Origin: Streptomyces sp. TG1A-60
Lineage (GTDB): Bacteria > Actinomycetota > Actinomycetes > Streptomycetales > Streptomycetaceae
DNA: 64,000 nt
Direction: 5' to 3'
Assembly (NCBI RefSeq): GCF_037201975.1
Contig: NZ_CP147520.1
Coordinates: 7,502,001 to 7,566,000, forward strand
Part shown: one piece after another, positions 54,137 to 62,223 of the stretch
Layout of the letters: the number at the start of each line of letters is the position of its first letter
How positions within the stretch are numbered: position 1 is the stretch's first letter
Made by a program: the position numbers and the translations under genes
The notes under the pieces: model-generated
The model's input: only the letters and a program-made list of their open reading frames with translations
The model's database searches: none
Told to the model about the DNA's origin: nothing

Positions 54137-55000
54137 TCAGCCGTCAGCCGGTATCGGGGGAGTGGCGCGCGCTCCCGCCATGGCGGCCAGCTCGTCCGGG
54201 GTGCGGGGACCAGGCTCCGCGCCAGTCAATCTCCCCTGGGCGCGCAGGAGTTGAGTGACCGCGATACCCCAGGGGAGCCGCAGTCCCGCCTGCTGGAGGA
54301 GATCCGTGCGGGCGAGCATCGCGGCCACCGGGCCCGTGCGCGCACCGGACGGCGTGAGCAGCGCCGCGTCGTCGGCCCAGCGCAGGGCGAGGTCGACGTC
54401 GTGGGTGGCCATCACGACGGTGGTGCCGGACCTGCGCAGCTCGTCCAGGGTGGTGAGGAGCCGCTCCTGGCCGTCGGGGTCGAGCCCGGCGGTGGGCTCG
54501 TCGAGAATCAGGACGCGGGGCCGCATCGCGACGGCACCGGCGATGGCGGTCCGCTTGCGCTGTCCGTAGGAGAGCAGGTGCGTGGGCCGGTCGGCGAGCG
54601 CGGTGATGCCGAGGGCGCCGAGCGCCTCGTCCACCCGGGCCCGCACCTGGGCGTCGGGCAGCCCGAGGTTCAGCGGCCCGAACGACACGTCCTGGGCGAC
54701 GGACGCCGCGAAGAGCTGGTCGTCCGGGTCCTGCACGACCAGCTGGACGGTCGTACGCAACCGGGTCAGGCCCTTGCGGTCGTACGCGACCGGCTGCCCC
54801 TCGACCGTCAGCTCGCCCGCGCGGGGCCGCAGTCCACCGCTGAGCAGCCGCATCAGCGTCGTCTTGCCGCTGCCGTTGCGGCCCAGCAGGGCGAGTGCCC
54901 GGCCCTCGCGCACCTCGAAGTAGAGGTCACTGAGCACGGCCGGACCGTCCTCGTAGGCGAAGGACGCGCCCCGCAGGGCGACCAGCACGGGCTCGCTCAT
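54137..55000 (-). CDS. cbiO: cobalt ECF transporter ATPase CbiO
   Basis: A 287-aa ATPase of energy-coupling-factor transporters. Walker A is LLGRNGSGKTTLMRLLSGGL near residue 40, the Q-loop QLVVQDPDDQLFAASVAQDV with FGPLNLGL typical of ECF ATPases, signature LLSYGQRKRTAIAGAVAMRP, Walker B VLILDEPTAGLDPDGQERLL and H-loop VVMATHDVDLAL. It is last in cbiMNQO, sharing an ATGA overlap with cbiQ. Confidence 0.93.
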   Translation of the reverse strand: MSEPVLVALRGASFAYEDGPAVLSDLYFEVREGRALALLGRNGSGKTTLMRLLSGGLRPRAGELTVEGQPVAYDRKGLTRLRTTVQLVVQDPDDQLFAASVAQDVSFGPLNLGLPDAQVRARVDEALGALGITALADRPTHLLSYGQRKRTAIAGAVAMRPRVLILDEPTAGLDPDGQERLLTTLDELRRSGTTVVMATHDVDLALRWADDAALLTPSGARTGPVAAMLARTDLLQQAGLRLPWGIAVTQLLRAQGRLTGAEPGPRTPDELAAMAGARATPPIPADG

Positions 55001-55746
55001 GTCAGCGGCCTTTCCAGGACGAAGGTGAGGGCGGTCACGGCCGCGAGGAGGGCGACACTGGCCGCGGTGAAGCGCGGGGAGACCCGGGCCTCGGGGACCA
55101 GGACGCGCAGGGTGCCGTCGTACCCCCGTCCGGCCAGCCCCGTCTGGAGCCGCGCCGCCCGGTCGAAGGCCCGCACGAACGCGATGGCCCCCAGCCCGGC
55201 CAGCGAACGCCAGGTGGCGGCCCGCGTGGTGTGCCCGAGCCGGGCAGCCTGCGCCTCCCGGATGCGGCGCACGGAGTCCAGGAGCAGGAAGCTCATGCGG
55301 TAGGTGACCATCGCGACGTCGACGACCGGCGCGGGCACCCCCGCCTTCACCAGGCGGGGCAGCAGGTCCGACATGGGGGTGGTGAAGGCGAACAACAGGA
55401 CGCCCAGGGAGGCGGCCGAGGTGCGCAGCAGCAGCTCCCCGGCGCGGACCGGGCCGCCCCCGGCCAGGGTCACGAACCCGTCGGGCCCGCCGACCTGGAC
55501 GAGCAGGGGCAGCGTGCCGGTCAGGCAGAAGCCCAACGGCACCCGGTAGGCACGCCACAGCCGACGGCCGGGCACGCCTGCCGGGCCCAGCAGCACGGTG
55601 AGCGCCGTGAGCAGCACCAGGGCGGCGCCCGGCCAGGGCGGCAGGGAGATCGCGAGCGCCGTGAGGCCAAGTCCGAGCACGGCCTTGTCCACGGGATGGC
55701 GGCGGCGCCAGCGGCTGCTGTGCGCCGCCGCGTCGATCGGCAGCAC
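54997..55746 (-). CDS. cbiQ: cobalt ECF transporter transmembrane protein CbiQ
   Basis: A 249-aa membrane protein with about five helices. KAVLGLGLTALAISLPPWPG is helix 1 and SFLLLDSVRRIREAQAARLG is the coupling motif region. A second Ala-Arg-Gly coupling motif lies in RLQTGLAGRGYDGTLRVL. It links the ATPase to the substrate-specific CbiM/CbiN pair. The GTG start is six bases after the cbiN stop codon's end, in the same operon. Confidence 0.92.
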   Translation of the reverse strand: MLPIDAAAHSSRWRRRHPVDKAVLGLGLTALAISLPPWPGAALVLLTALTVLLGPAGVPGRRLWRAYRVPLGFCLTGTLPLLVQVGGPDGFVTLAGGGPVRAGELLLRTSAASLGVLLFAFTTPMSDLLPRLVKAGVPAPVVDVAMVTYRMSFLLLDSVRRIREAQAARLGHTTRAATWRSLAGLGAIAFVRAFDRAARLQTGLAGRGYDGTLRVLVPEARVSPRFTAASVALLAAVTALTFVLERPLT

Positions 55747-55752
55747 GAGGGC

Positions 55753-56190
55753 TCAGGCCCGATCGGCGGGGGACGGCGCGGCACCACCGGGCGAACCGCC
55801 GTCGCCGGTCGCGGTCCGCACGGCCGTGGCGCTCCCCGAGCTCGCCGAAGCCGTGGTGGTGTCCTCGGCCGCGTCCCGTCGGGCCCGCGCCCTCGCCTCG
55901 CCCTGGCGCCGCCCTCGGTGGATACCGAAGTAGTAGGCGAGGACGGCCGCGCCGAGGGCGGCCTGGAGGGCGAAGAGCGCCGACTCGATCTCACCGGAGG
56001 GCGGCTCGTACAGCGGGGAGAACCACGGCTCGTAGTCGGGCTGGATCTCCGTGATCGCGGTCTCCGCCTCGGCGTCGGCGCCCGCGAAGGGCTCCTCCTT
56101 GTGGTCGCCGAGGCCGAGGGTCAGCGGCAGGACGGCGAGCGCGGCCACGACGAGCAGCAGCAGGGAGTTGATCTTCGCGTTCCGGTTCAT
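55753..56190 (-). CDS. cbiN: cobalt ECF transporter subunit CbiN
   Basis: A 145-aa protein with two helices: [20 protein letters not shown] at the N-terminus and [20 protein letters not shown] near residue 85. Between them is an extracytoplasmic loop with [20 protein letters not shown] and [19 protein letters not shown], which are hallmark CbiN sequences. The tail after the second helix is unusually long, Ser/Thr/Gly-rich and probably disordered. The start overlaps the cbiM stop by ATGA. Confidence 0.92.
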   Translation of the reverse strand: MNRNAKINSLLLLVVAALAVLPLTLGLGDHKEEPFAGADAEAETAITEIQPDYEPWFSPLYEPPSGEIESALFALQAALGAAVLAYYFGIHRGRRQGEARARARRDAAEDTTTASASSGSATAVRTATGDGGSPGGAAPSPADRA

Positions 56191-56888
56191 CGGGCCACCG
56201 CCTCGGTCTCGGCCTGGTTCCGCCCGCCGCTCAGGAGTACACCGAGGCGGGTGAGTTCGCCCTTGCTCGACTGCACCAGCAGACGCATCACCAGCACCGT
56301 GAGCAGCCCCTCGCTCACCGCGAGCGGAATCTGCGTGACGGCGAAGATGGAGCCGAACTTGCCGAGGGAGCCCAGGAAGCCGCTGCTCGGGTCGGGAAAC
56401 GCCAGCGCCAGCTGGACGCTGGTGACGCAGTAGGTGACCAGGTCGGCGACGAACGCGCCGAAGAACACCGTCACCATCAGCGGCACGTCGAACCGTCGCA
56501 GCAGCCGGTAGATGCCGTAACCGGCCCAGGGGCCGACGATCGCCATCGAGAAGACGTTGGCGCCGAGCGTGGTCAGGCCGCCGTGCGCGAGCAGCAGGGC
56601 CTGGAAGAGCAGGGTGATGGTGCCCAGCACCGCCATGATCGGCGGCCGGAACAGGATGGCGCCCAGCCCGGTGCCGGTGGGGTGGGAGCAACTACCGGTG
56701 ACCGACGGCAGCTTCAGCGCGGACAGAACGAAGGTGAAGGCCCCGGAGGCACCGAGCAGCAACGTGCTCTCGGGATGCTCCCTGACCTCACGGGTGAGTG
56801 CCCGTACTCCGTGGACGACGAACGGCGCGGACGCGACGCCCCAGGCGATCGCGTGCGCCGGAGGAAGGAAACCCTCGGCTATGTGCAT
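56187..56888 (-). CDS. cbiM: cobalt ECF transporter substrate-specific subunit CbiM
   Basis: A 233-aa membrane protein. The N-terminus [18 protein letters not shown] provides the metal-binding residues (the His at position 2 and the N-terminal amine in this family). [20 protein letters not shown] near residue 60 holds the conserved His that completes the cobalt site. The length and six to seven helices match the family. It is the first gene of cbiMNQO and lies 40 bases after the cobalamin riboswitch, which should shut the operon off when B12 is abundant. Confidence 0.94.
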   Translation of the reverse strand: MHIAEGFLPPAHAIAWGVASAPFVVHGVRALTREVREHPESTLLLGASGAFTFVLSALKLPSVTGSCSHPTGTGLGAILFRPPIMAVLGTITLLFQALLLAHGGLTTLGANVFSMAIVGPWAGYGIYRLLRRFDVPLMVTVFFGAFVADLVTYCVTSVQLALAFPDPSSGFLGSLGKFGSIFAVTQIPLAVSEGLLTVLVMRLLVQSSKGELTRLGVLLSGGRNQAETEAVAR

Positions 56889-56928
56889 GGCTCAGCAGAC
56901 CCTCTCCAGCACCTCGTGGATGGTTGAC

Positions 56929-57269
56929 GCGCCTTGGCCGGTCTCCTGGCTTACGGGTACCACCGCCCGTGCTCCGCCTTCCCGGGTCGCAAGGACCCAG
57001 TGGCTGCCCTGGGCCCTGTCGTCGGACTCCCGTCTGCCGCGGGACGCCACGCACGCACTCTCGCCGCGCCGGGCGAAGGCCCACGTACGAATCCAGTACG
57101 AGGACGTTCGCCCGGCACGCCGAGGGCACGCACCTGACGCCGCGAGGCCCGCCCTCCGGGCGGACGACGGGAGTCTGACGACAGGGCCCAGGGCCGGAGC
57201 CGGACTTCCCGATCACAGTGGCGAGGGCCGCACCGGCATGACACCGGATTTCCCGTTCACCAAGGCGTG
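56929..57269 (-). ncRNA. cobalamin riboswitch with an enlarged palindromic arm
   Basis: On the minus strand, closing arms CACGCCTTGG (5') and CCAAGGCGCG (3') can pair as P1. Inside are GGGAAATCCGGTG, GCGGCCCTCGCCACTGTGAT with CGGGAAGTCC, then a second GCCACTGGG followed by GGGAAGGCGGAGCACGGGCG and the terminal AAGCCAGGAGACCGGCC. These are the conserved cobalamin-aptamer segments in order. Between the two GCCACTG boxes lie about 210 bases that fold back on themselves, where tens of bases are usual. The other 631 bases between cbiM and the YcnI-like gene hold nothing else I can identify. Confidence 0.85.
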
Positions 57270-57519
57270 GTGACAGTAGTCCCCGCACAAGGGCGCTGAC
57301 AAGCGGAGACGAGGGGCGCGCGAGCGGCGCGGAACCGCTCACCCCCGGCTCACGCCCCGGCGCTCCCACGCCGCGCAGGAGCGAACATCGGCCCGCGCAG
57401 GAGCGAGCACCCGACGTCGGCTGTGGCCGGAACCGTTCGCTCGGTTGGTCGACTTTGGCCACAGGCCTTGCCCTGCGCTTGAATTCAGGACCCACATCAT
57501 CGGCATCAGGGAGTCCGCA

Positions 57520-58251
57520 GTGCACCGCCCGACCTCGGTACCCAGCCCGCGCCGTCTCGGCGTCCTCACCGCAGCCGCGCTCGCGGTCGCCGTCGCCACC
57601 GCGGGGCCGGCCGCGGCACACGCGGAGGTCGAGTCCGACGGCGCCCGCGCCCTCGGCCAGAACGTCGAACTGACCTTCTCCGCGGCGTCGGAGTCCTCCT
57701 CCGCCGGCATCACCGAACTGGAAGTGATCCTGCCCAAGGGAATCGTGCCCGCCGACGTCACCTACGAGGAGGGCCCGGACGGCTGGGAGTTCGCCCCCAC
57801 CGGCCGGGGCTACACCGTCTCGGGCGAGAAGCTCCCCGTGGGGGAGGACGCCGATTACGTCGTCACCGTACGGCAGTTGCCCGACGTGAAGTCCCTGGTC
57901 TTCAAGACACTGCAGTCCTACAGTGACGGCACGGTGGACCGCTGGATCGAGTTGGACGACTCCGAGGGGGACGGCCACGGCCACGGTCACCCCGCGCCCC
58001 GCCTGGACCTGAAGCCCGCCGCCCCCGGCGCGAAGCCCGTGAGCCCCAGTCCTTCGGAGGAGCCCGCGACCGCCGCCCCCTCGCCCGAGTCGAGCGGCGA
58101 GTCCTCGCCCCCGGCGGCGGAGCCCGCGGCGGACAGCGCGGACGGCGACGACGGCCTCCCCCTCGCCGTACCCCTCGGCATCGGCGCGGTCGTCCTCGCG
58201 CTCGGCGGAGCAGTGTGGTGGCTGCGGAGTCGTCACGGCGGAACCGCCTGA
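57520..58251 (+). CDS. YcnI-family (DUF1775) secreted, membrane-anchored protein
   Basis: A 243-aa protein. A signal peptide (RRLGVLTAAALAVAVATAGP) is followed by AHAEVESDGARALGQNVELT. Cleavage exposes the N-terminal His that binds copper in YcnI proteins. The domain has a beta-rich body (GITELEVILPKGIVPADVTY) with GHGHGHP before a Pro/Ser-rich stalk. A C-terminal helix (LAVPLGIGAVVLALGGAVWW) anchors it. GTG start after AGGGAG. YcnI proteins usually sit beside copper genes; here it sits next to the cobalt operon, so metal specificity is open. Confidence 0.85.
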   Translation: MHRPTSVPSPRRLGVLTAAALAVAVATAGPAAAHAEVESDGARALGQNVELTFSAASESSSAGITELEVILPKGIVPADVTYEEGPDGWEFAPTGRGYTVSGEKLPVGEDADYVVTVRQLPDVKSLVFKTLQSYSDGTVDRWIELDDSEGDGHGHGHPAPRLDLKPAAPGAKPVSPSPSEEPATAAPSPESSGESSPPAAEPAADSADGDDGLPLAVPLGIGAVVLALGGAVWWLRSRHGGTA

Positions 58252-58291
58252 CGCGTCAGTGCCGTTCGTCGAGCCCACGCCCCGGACGCCT

Positions 58292-59620
58292 CTACGGCCG
58301 TGCGTGCGACTCGTCCGTCAGCGGCCCGTGGCTGTGTCGCCGGCCCGTCGGGACGCGCAGGGCACGGATCAGACGGGGGTGTCCGCCGGGAAGGTCCGTG
58401 TGCACGGGGGCCGTCGGCCGTGCCGGCCACAGACGTACGGCCAGCAGCGCCGCGCCCAGGGTCAGCGAACCGAGGGCGAGCACCGCCCGGTCGAGCCCCG
58501 CCGCCGCCCCCAGCCACCCGGCCAGGGGATAGGTGAGCAGCCAGCAGGCGTGGGAGAGGGAGAACTGCGCGGCGAACGCGGCCGTACGCTCCCCGGTCGG
58601 CACCGAGCGGCGGATGAGGCGCCCGGTCGGGGTCAGCACCGCCGAGGACGCGGCACCGAACGCGGCCCACACGACGAGCAGCACGGGCAGCCGCCAACCT
58701 CCGTCCCGCGCGGCCGTGACCGCCCCGAGCCCGGCGAAGAGGACCGCCAGCGACAGCGCGCCCGACAGCATCACCGCCCGGTCCGGCACCTTGTCCAGCA
58801 CCCGCGGCAGCACCAGGGCCACGGCCATCGACCCGGCCCCGTACGCCCCGAGCGCCAACGGCACGGCGCCCGCCGACAGGCCCAGCACATCGCGGACGTA
58901 GACGACGGAGTTGACCGTCACCATGGCACCGGCCGCCGCGACCGCCAGGTTCAGGACGAGCAGGGCCCGCAGCCGGGGGGCGCCGAGGAAGCAGCGGATG
59001 CCGGCCGTGGCCCTGGCGTACACGCCACCCGCGCGAGAGGCGGGAGTGGCCCGCTCGGGCAGGGCGGTCGCGACCACCAGCGCGGCCGAGCAGAGGAAAC
59101 CGAGGACGGTGCCGGTGAACAGCCAGTTGTAGGTGATGACGGACAACAGTGCCGCCGCGAGCGCGGGGGAGAGCAGGCTCTCCAGGTCGTACGCCAGCCG
59201 CGACATCGACAGGGCCCGCGTGTACTCGCGTTCGTCGGGCAGCACGTCGGGGACGACCGCCTGGAACGCGGGCGTGAACACGGCCGAGGCGGACTGCAGG
59301 AGGAAGACCAGGACGTACACCTGCCAGACCTCGCCGACGAACGGCAGGAACACGGCGACCCCGGCGCGGACCAGGTCCGCCGTCACCAAGAGCGCCCGGC
59401 GCGGCAGCCGGTCGGCGACCGCGCCGACGGCCGGGGCGATCACCACATAGGCCACCATCTTGATCGCGAGCGCGGTGCCCAGTACCGAACCGGCGTCGGC
59501 GCCCGCGATGTCGTACGCCAGCAGAGCGAGGGCGACGGTCGCCAGACCGGTGCCGACCAGGGCGACGACCTGGGCGGTGAAGAGACGCAGGTAGGCGCGG
59601 TGGCGCAGGACGGCGAGCAT
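58292..59620 (-). CDS. MFS transporter
   Basis: A 442-aa major facilitator with 12 predicted helices. YLRLFTAQVVALVGTGLATV is helix 1, and VGAVADRLPRRALLVTADLV is the loop 2-3 motif. REYTRALSMSRLAYDLESLL and the rest resemble drug or metal exporters of the NreB/MFS_3 kind. The start at MLAVLRHR excludes a long upstream extension that crosses the operator. It is divergent from an ArsR regulator gene with a strong operator between them, so it is probably metal- or metalloid-responsive. Confidence 0.88.
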   Translation of the reverse strand: MLAVLRHRAYLRLFTAQVVALVGTGLATVALALLAYDIAGADAGSVLGTALAIKMVAYVVIAPAVGAVADRLPRRALLVTADLVRAGVAVFLPFVGEVWQVYVLVFLLQSASAVFTPAFQAVVPDVLPDEREYTRALSMSRLAYDLESLLSPALAAALLSVITYNWLFTGTVLGFLCSAALVVATALPERATPASRAGGVYARATAGIRCFLGAPRLRALLVLNLAVAAAGAMVTVNSVVYVRDVLGLSAGAVPLALGAYGAGSMAVALVLPRVLDKVPDRAVMLSGALSLAVLFAGLGAVTAARDGGWRLPVLLVVWAAFGAASSAVLTPTGRLIRRSVPTGERTAAFAAQFSLSHACWLLTYPLAGWLGAAAGLDRAVLALGSLTLGAALLAVRLWPARPTAPVHTDLPGGHPRLIRALRVPTGRRHSHGPLTDESHARP

Positions 59621-59670
59621 GGCGCGGCTGCTCCCCTCGGCGTGGCGTTCCGGTCCGTACCGACGAGTGT

Positions 59671-59704
59671 AACCATCATGTGCGCAACTGTGCACATGAT
59701 GGTT
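59671..59704. promoter_or_regulatory. ArsR-type operator in the divergent MFS/arsR promoter
   Basis: AACCATCATGTGC and its exact inverted copy GCACATGATGGTT are separated by 8 bases. It lies 51 bases from the MFS start and 57 bases from the regulator start, fitting control of both. Confidence 0.8.
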
Positions 59705-59761
59705 CGGGTGGCGGTGGTGAAGGGCGTCCCACGTTGTCGGCCCTGCCTCTAGGCTGGGCTC

Positions 59762-60121
59762 ATGTCTGAAAGCCACGCCGTGTCACCTGCGTCCGGTGCG
59801 CATCTGCGCGCCCCCGACAGCGCGCGGCTCACCGAGGCGACCGGAGTGTTCGCGATGCTCTCCGACGTCACCCGGCTGCACCTGCTGTGGCTGCTCGCCC
59901 AGGGCGAGTCGGACGTCGGCTCACTGGCCGAGCGCTGCGAGGCGTCCCGCACGGCGGTCAGCCAGCACCTGGCGAAGCTGCGGCTCGCCGGGCTCGTGGA
60001 CACCCGCCGCGAAGGGCGCCACATCCACTACAGCCTCAGCGACGGCCATCTGCGGCGCCTGGTCCTGGAGGCGCTCAGCCACGCGGACCACCGGGTGAGC
60101 GGCCAGGCGCCGCACGACTGA
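59762..60121 (+). CDS. ArsR/SmtB-family metalloregulator
   Basis: A 119-aa winged-helix repressor. GVFAMLSDVTRLHLLWLLAQ and the recognition helix SLAERCEASRTAVSQHLAKL are canonical ArsR. A single Cys in the recognition region (AERCEAS) and His-rich tail (SHADHRVSG) are possible metal ligands, as in the nickel/cobalt sensors of this family. It is divergent from the MFS transporter and presumably represses both through the inverted repeat at 59671. Confidence 0.9.
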   Translation: MSESHAVSPASGAHLRAPDSARLTEATGVFAMLSDVTRLHLLWLLAQGESDVGSLAERCEASRTAVSQHLAKLRLAGLVDTRREGRHIHYSLSDGHLRRLVLEALSHADHRVSGQAPHD

Positions 60122-60138
60122 CCTGCCGCCGCGCAGGG

Positions 60139-60984
60139 TCAGCCCTCCAGCCGGCGCAGCCGTTCCGCGTCGCAGGTGCGGGGGCAGGTGGAGCAGGTCT
60201 CGGCCGGGCGGATCGTGTAGTAGAGGCAACAGCCCCTGCGGGTGCGGGTCGGGTGTTCGCGGCCGTCGCTCGTGCGCAGGGAGCGGAAGTCGGCGCCGCC
60301 GGGGAAGGGGGCCCGAGCCGTGGGGAGGACCGCGGAGGCGGCCCGTACCCCGGCGTCCTCGTCTCCCAGCATGCGGCCCAGGTACCAGAGGCCGGAGACG
60401 AGATCGTCGGAGACCAGGCCCCACAGCGCGCGCGAGCCCCGGCGGACGTACGGGCCGATCACGTCCAGCACCGGACCCATGTGGTCCGCCACGGCGGCCC
60501 TCAACTCGGCGCGCAGGGCCTCCTGGTGGGCGACGGTCCGGGTACCGGGCAGATCCGTCGCCGGGTCGTCCGGCAGGCAGGCGAGGGCGGTGCCGGGGCT
60601 GATCTCGTACGTGCCCGACGCGAGGTCGACCCGTATGTCGCCGGGTGCGATGCGGGGAACGCGGCGCTCCAGATACCAGACGCCGCTGATCAGCAGGCCG
60701 ACCGACCAGGCGTAGTCGTGCAGGGCGCGTGAGGCGGCGACATGCCGGGGCGCGGTGTGGTCGTGGCGGTCCTGGATGCGGGCCGCCTCGGCCTCGACGA
60801 AGGCCTCCACGCCTTCCCGGCCGTCCGTCAGTCCGATGGTGTCGCAGGGGAGTCGGCGCGCCGGAGCGACGCGTACGGACAGGGCCTCGCACACCGTGTC
60901 GAGGCGGCGGTAGACGGCGGCGAGGAGGTCCGGGACATACGTGGCGGCGTCCGCCCGGGGGCTGTCCAGGGAGGCCACGGTCAT
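60139..60984 (-). CDS. FhuF-like siderophore-iron reductase
   Basis: A 281-aa protein whose C-terminus carries the FhuF 2Fe-2S pattern RGCCLYYTIRPAETCSTCPR (two adjacent Cys, then CxxC). The rest is the helical FhuF-like domain (SVGLLISGVWYLERRVPRIA). Such proteins release iron from imported ferric siderophores in the cytoplasm by reduction. An iron box lies about 40 bases upstream, and the siderophore permease genes diverge from it, so both are iron-repressed together. Confidence 0.87.
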   Translation of the reverse strand: MTVASLDSPRADAATYVPDLLAAVYRRLDTVCEALSVRVAPARRLPCDTIGLTDGREGVEAFVEAEAARIQDRHDHTAPRHVAASRALHDYAWSVGLLISGVWYLERRVPRIAPGDIRVDLASGTYEISPGTALACLPDDPATDLPGTRTVAHQEALRAELRAAVADHMGPVLDVIGPYVRRGSRALWGLVSDDLVSGLWYLGRMLGDEDAGVRAASAVLPTARAPFPGGADFRSLRTSDGREHPTRTRRGCCLYYTIRPAETCSTCPRTCDAERLRRLEG

Positions 60985-61022
60985 CGGTGACTCCAGGGCG
61001 TGAGGGGGTTTGGTGCGGCGAG

Positions 61023-61041
61023 GAGGTAAGCCTTACCTTAA
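61023..61041. promoter_or_regulatory. iron box (DmdR/IdeR type) for the FhuF-like gene
   Basis: On the minus strand TTAAGGTAAGGCTTACCTC matches the 19-bp iron box consensus TTAGGTTAGGCTCACCTAA in spacing and most positions, with a perfect GTAAG/CTTAC centre. Confidence 0.7.
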
Positions 61042-61167
61042 CTGCAAGATCGCTCACCGGCGACCGGATGGCGGGTGAGGCCATGGGTCATGTCATCGAC
61101 CAGCCGGGTTACCTGCGAGTCGATCAAGGGCGGCGTGGATCACAGTGAACCCATAGCCGTTGAAAAG

Positions 61168-61186
61168 TAAAGCATGCCTAACCTAA
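61168..61186. promoter_or_regulatory. iron box for the siderophore uptake operon
   Basis: On the minus strand TTAGGTTAGGCATGCTTTA is close to the DmdR/IdeR consensus TTAGGTTAGGCTCACCTAA. It overlaps the first in-frame ATG (61174), which argues for the downstream GTG as the real start. Confidence 0.8.
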
Positions 61187-61197
61187 GCTCACGTATC

Positions 61198-62223
61198 GTG
61201 ACTGTGACCGAACGGGCCGCGCCGTCCGGCGTACCCCCGCGTGCCCTGAGGCACTTGCCCCTGTTCCTCGGCGGGATCGGCGCGCTGGCCCTCTGCGCCG
61301 CGCTGAGCCTCGCCCTGGGGGCCCGCTCCGTCCCCCTGCCCACCGTGCTCGACGCGCTGTCGGGTCACGCGGAGGGCCGGGACGCGTTGGTGGTGACGGG
61401 GCTTCGGCTGCCGCGCACGGTCATCGCTCTCGCGGTCGGCGCCGCCCTGGGGGTCGCCGGCGCCGTGGCGCAGGGGATCACCCGCAACCCGCTCGCCTCA
61501 CCGACCACCCTCGGAATCAACGCCGGAGCGGGTTTCGCGGTCGTCGTCGCCATCTTCGCGCTGAAACTCGCGGACCCCGTCGAGTACGTGTGGTTCGCCT
61601 TCGCGGGGGCCGCCGGTGCCGCCGTCCTCGCCCAGGCGCTGGCACGCCGCTCCGGCGACATCGACCCGGTACGGCTCGCGCTCGGCGGCACCGTCCTCCA
61701 ACTCGTGCTGCTGTCCTGGACGTCGGCCGTGATGCTGGCCAGTCAGCGCACCCTCGACGAGGCGCGCTTCTGGCTCGCCGGTTCCCTCGCCGGACGCCAA
61801 CTCGACACGCTGTGGCCGCTGTCGCCACCCCTCGCGCTCGGCCTGCTGCTCGCCCTGGCCGTCGCACCCGCCCTCAACGCCCTCGCCCTCGGCGACGACT
61901 CGGCCCAGGCGCTCGGCGTGCCGGTCACCCGCATCCGGCTCGCCGGCGGTATCGCGGTCGTCCTGCTCGCCGGCTCCGCGGTGGCCGTGGCCGGCCCTGT
62001 CGCCTTCATCGGGCTCGCCGCCCCCCACCTCGTCCGCCCGCTGCTCGGCGGCGACCACCGCCTTCTCGTGCCCGGCTGCCTCATCGCGGGACCCCTGCTC
62101 CTGCTCACGGCCGACATCCTCGGCCGCCTGGTCATCCGCCCGGCGGAACTGGAGGTCGGCATCGTCACCGCGTTCCTCGGCGCCCCGCTGCTGGCCCTGC
62201 TCGCGCGGAAGGCCGCCCGATGA
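61198..62223 (+). CDS. FecCD-family iron-siderophore ABC transporter permease 1
   Basis: A 341-aa permease with about nine helices. LRLPRTVIALAVGAALGVAG and QGITRNPLASPTTLGINAGA form the conserved FecCD start, and FIGLAAPHLVRPLLGGDHRL is the loop that contacts the ATPase. The GTG at 61198 is preferred to the ATG at 61174 because the iron box overlaps the latter; no ribosome binding site is evident, so the mRNA may be leaderless. It overlaps permease 2 by ATGA. Confidence 0.9.
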   Translation: MTVTERAAPSGVPPRALRHLPLFLGGIGALALCAALSLALGARSVPLPTVLDALSGHAEGRDALVVTGLRLPRTVIALAVGAALGVAGAVAQGITRNPLASPTTLGINAGAGFAVVVAIFALKLADPVEYVWFAFAGAAGAAVLAQALARRSGDIDPVRLALGGTVLQLVLLSWTSAVMLASQRTLDEARFWLAGSLAGRQLDTLWPLSPPLALGLLLALAVAPALNALALGDDSAQALGVPVTRIRLAGGIAVVLLAGSAVAVAGPVAFIGLAAPHLVRPLLGGDHRLLVPGCLIAGPLLLLTADILGRLVIRPAELEVGIVTAFLGAPLLALLARKAAR

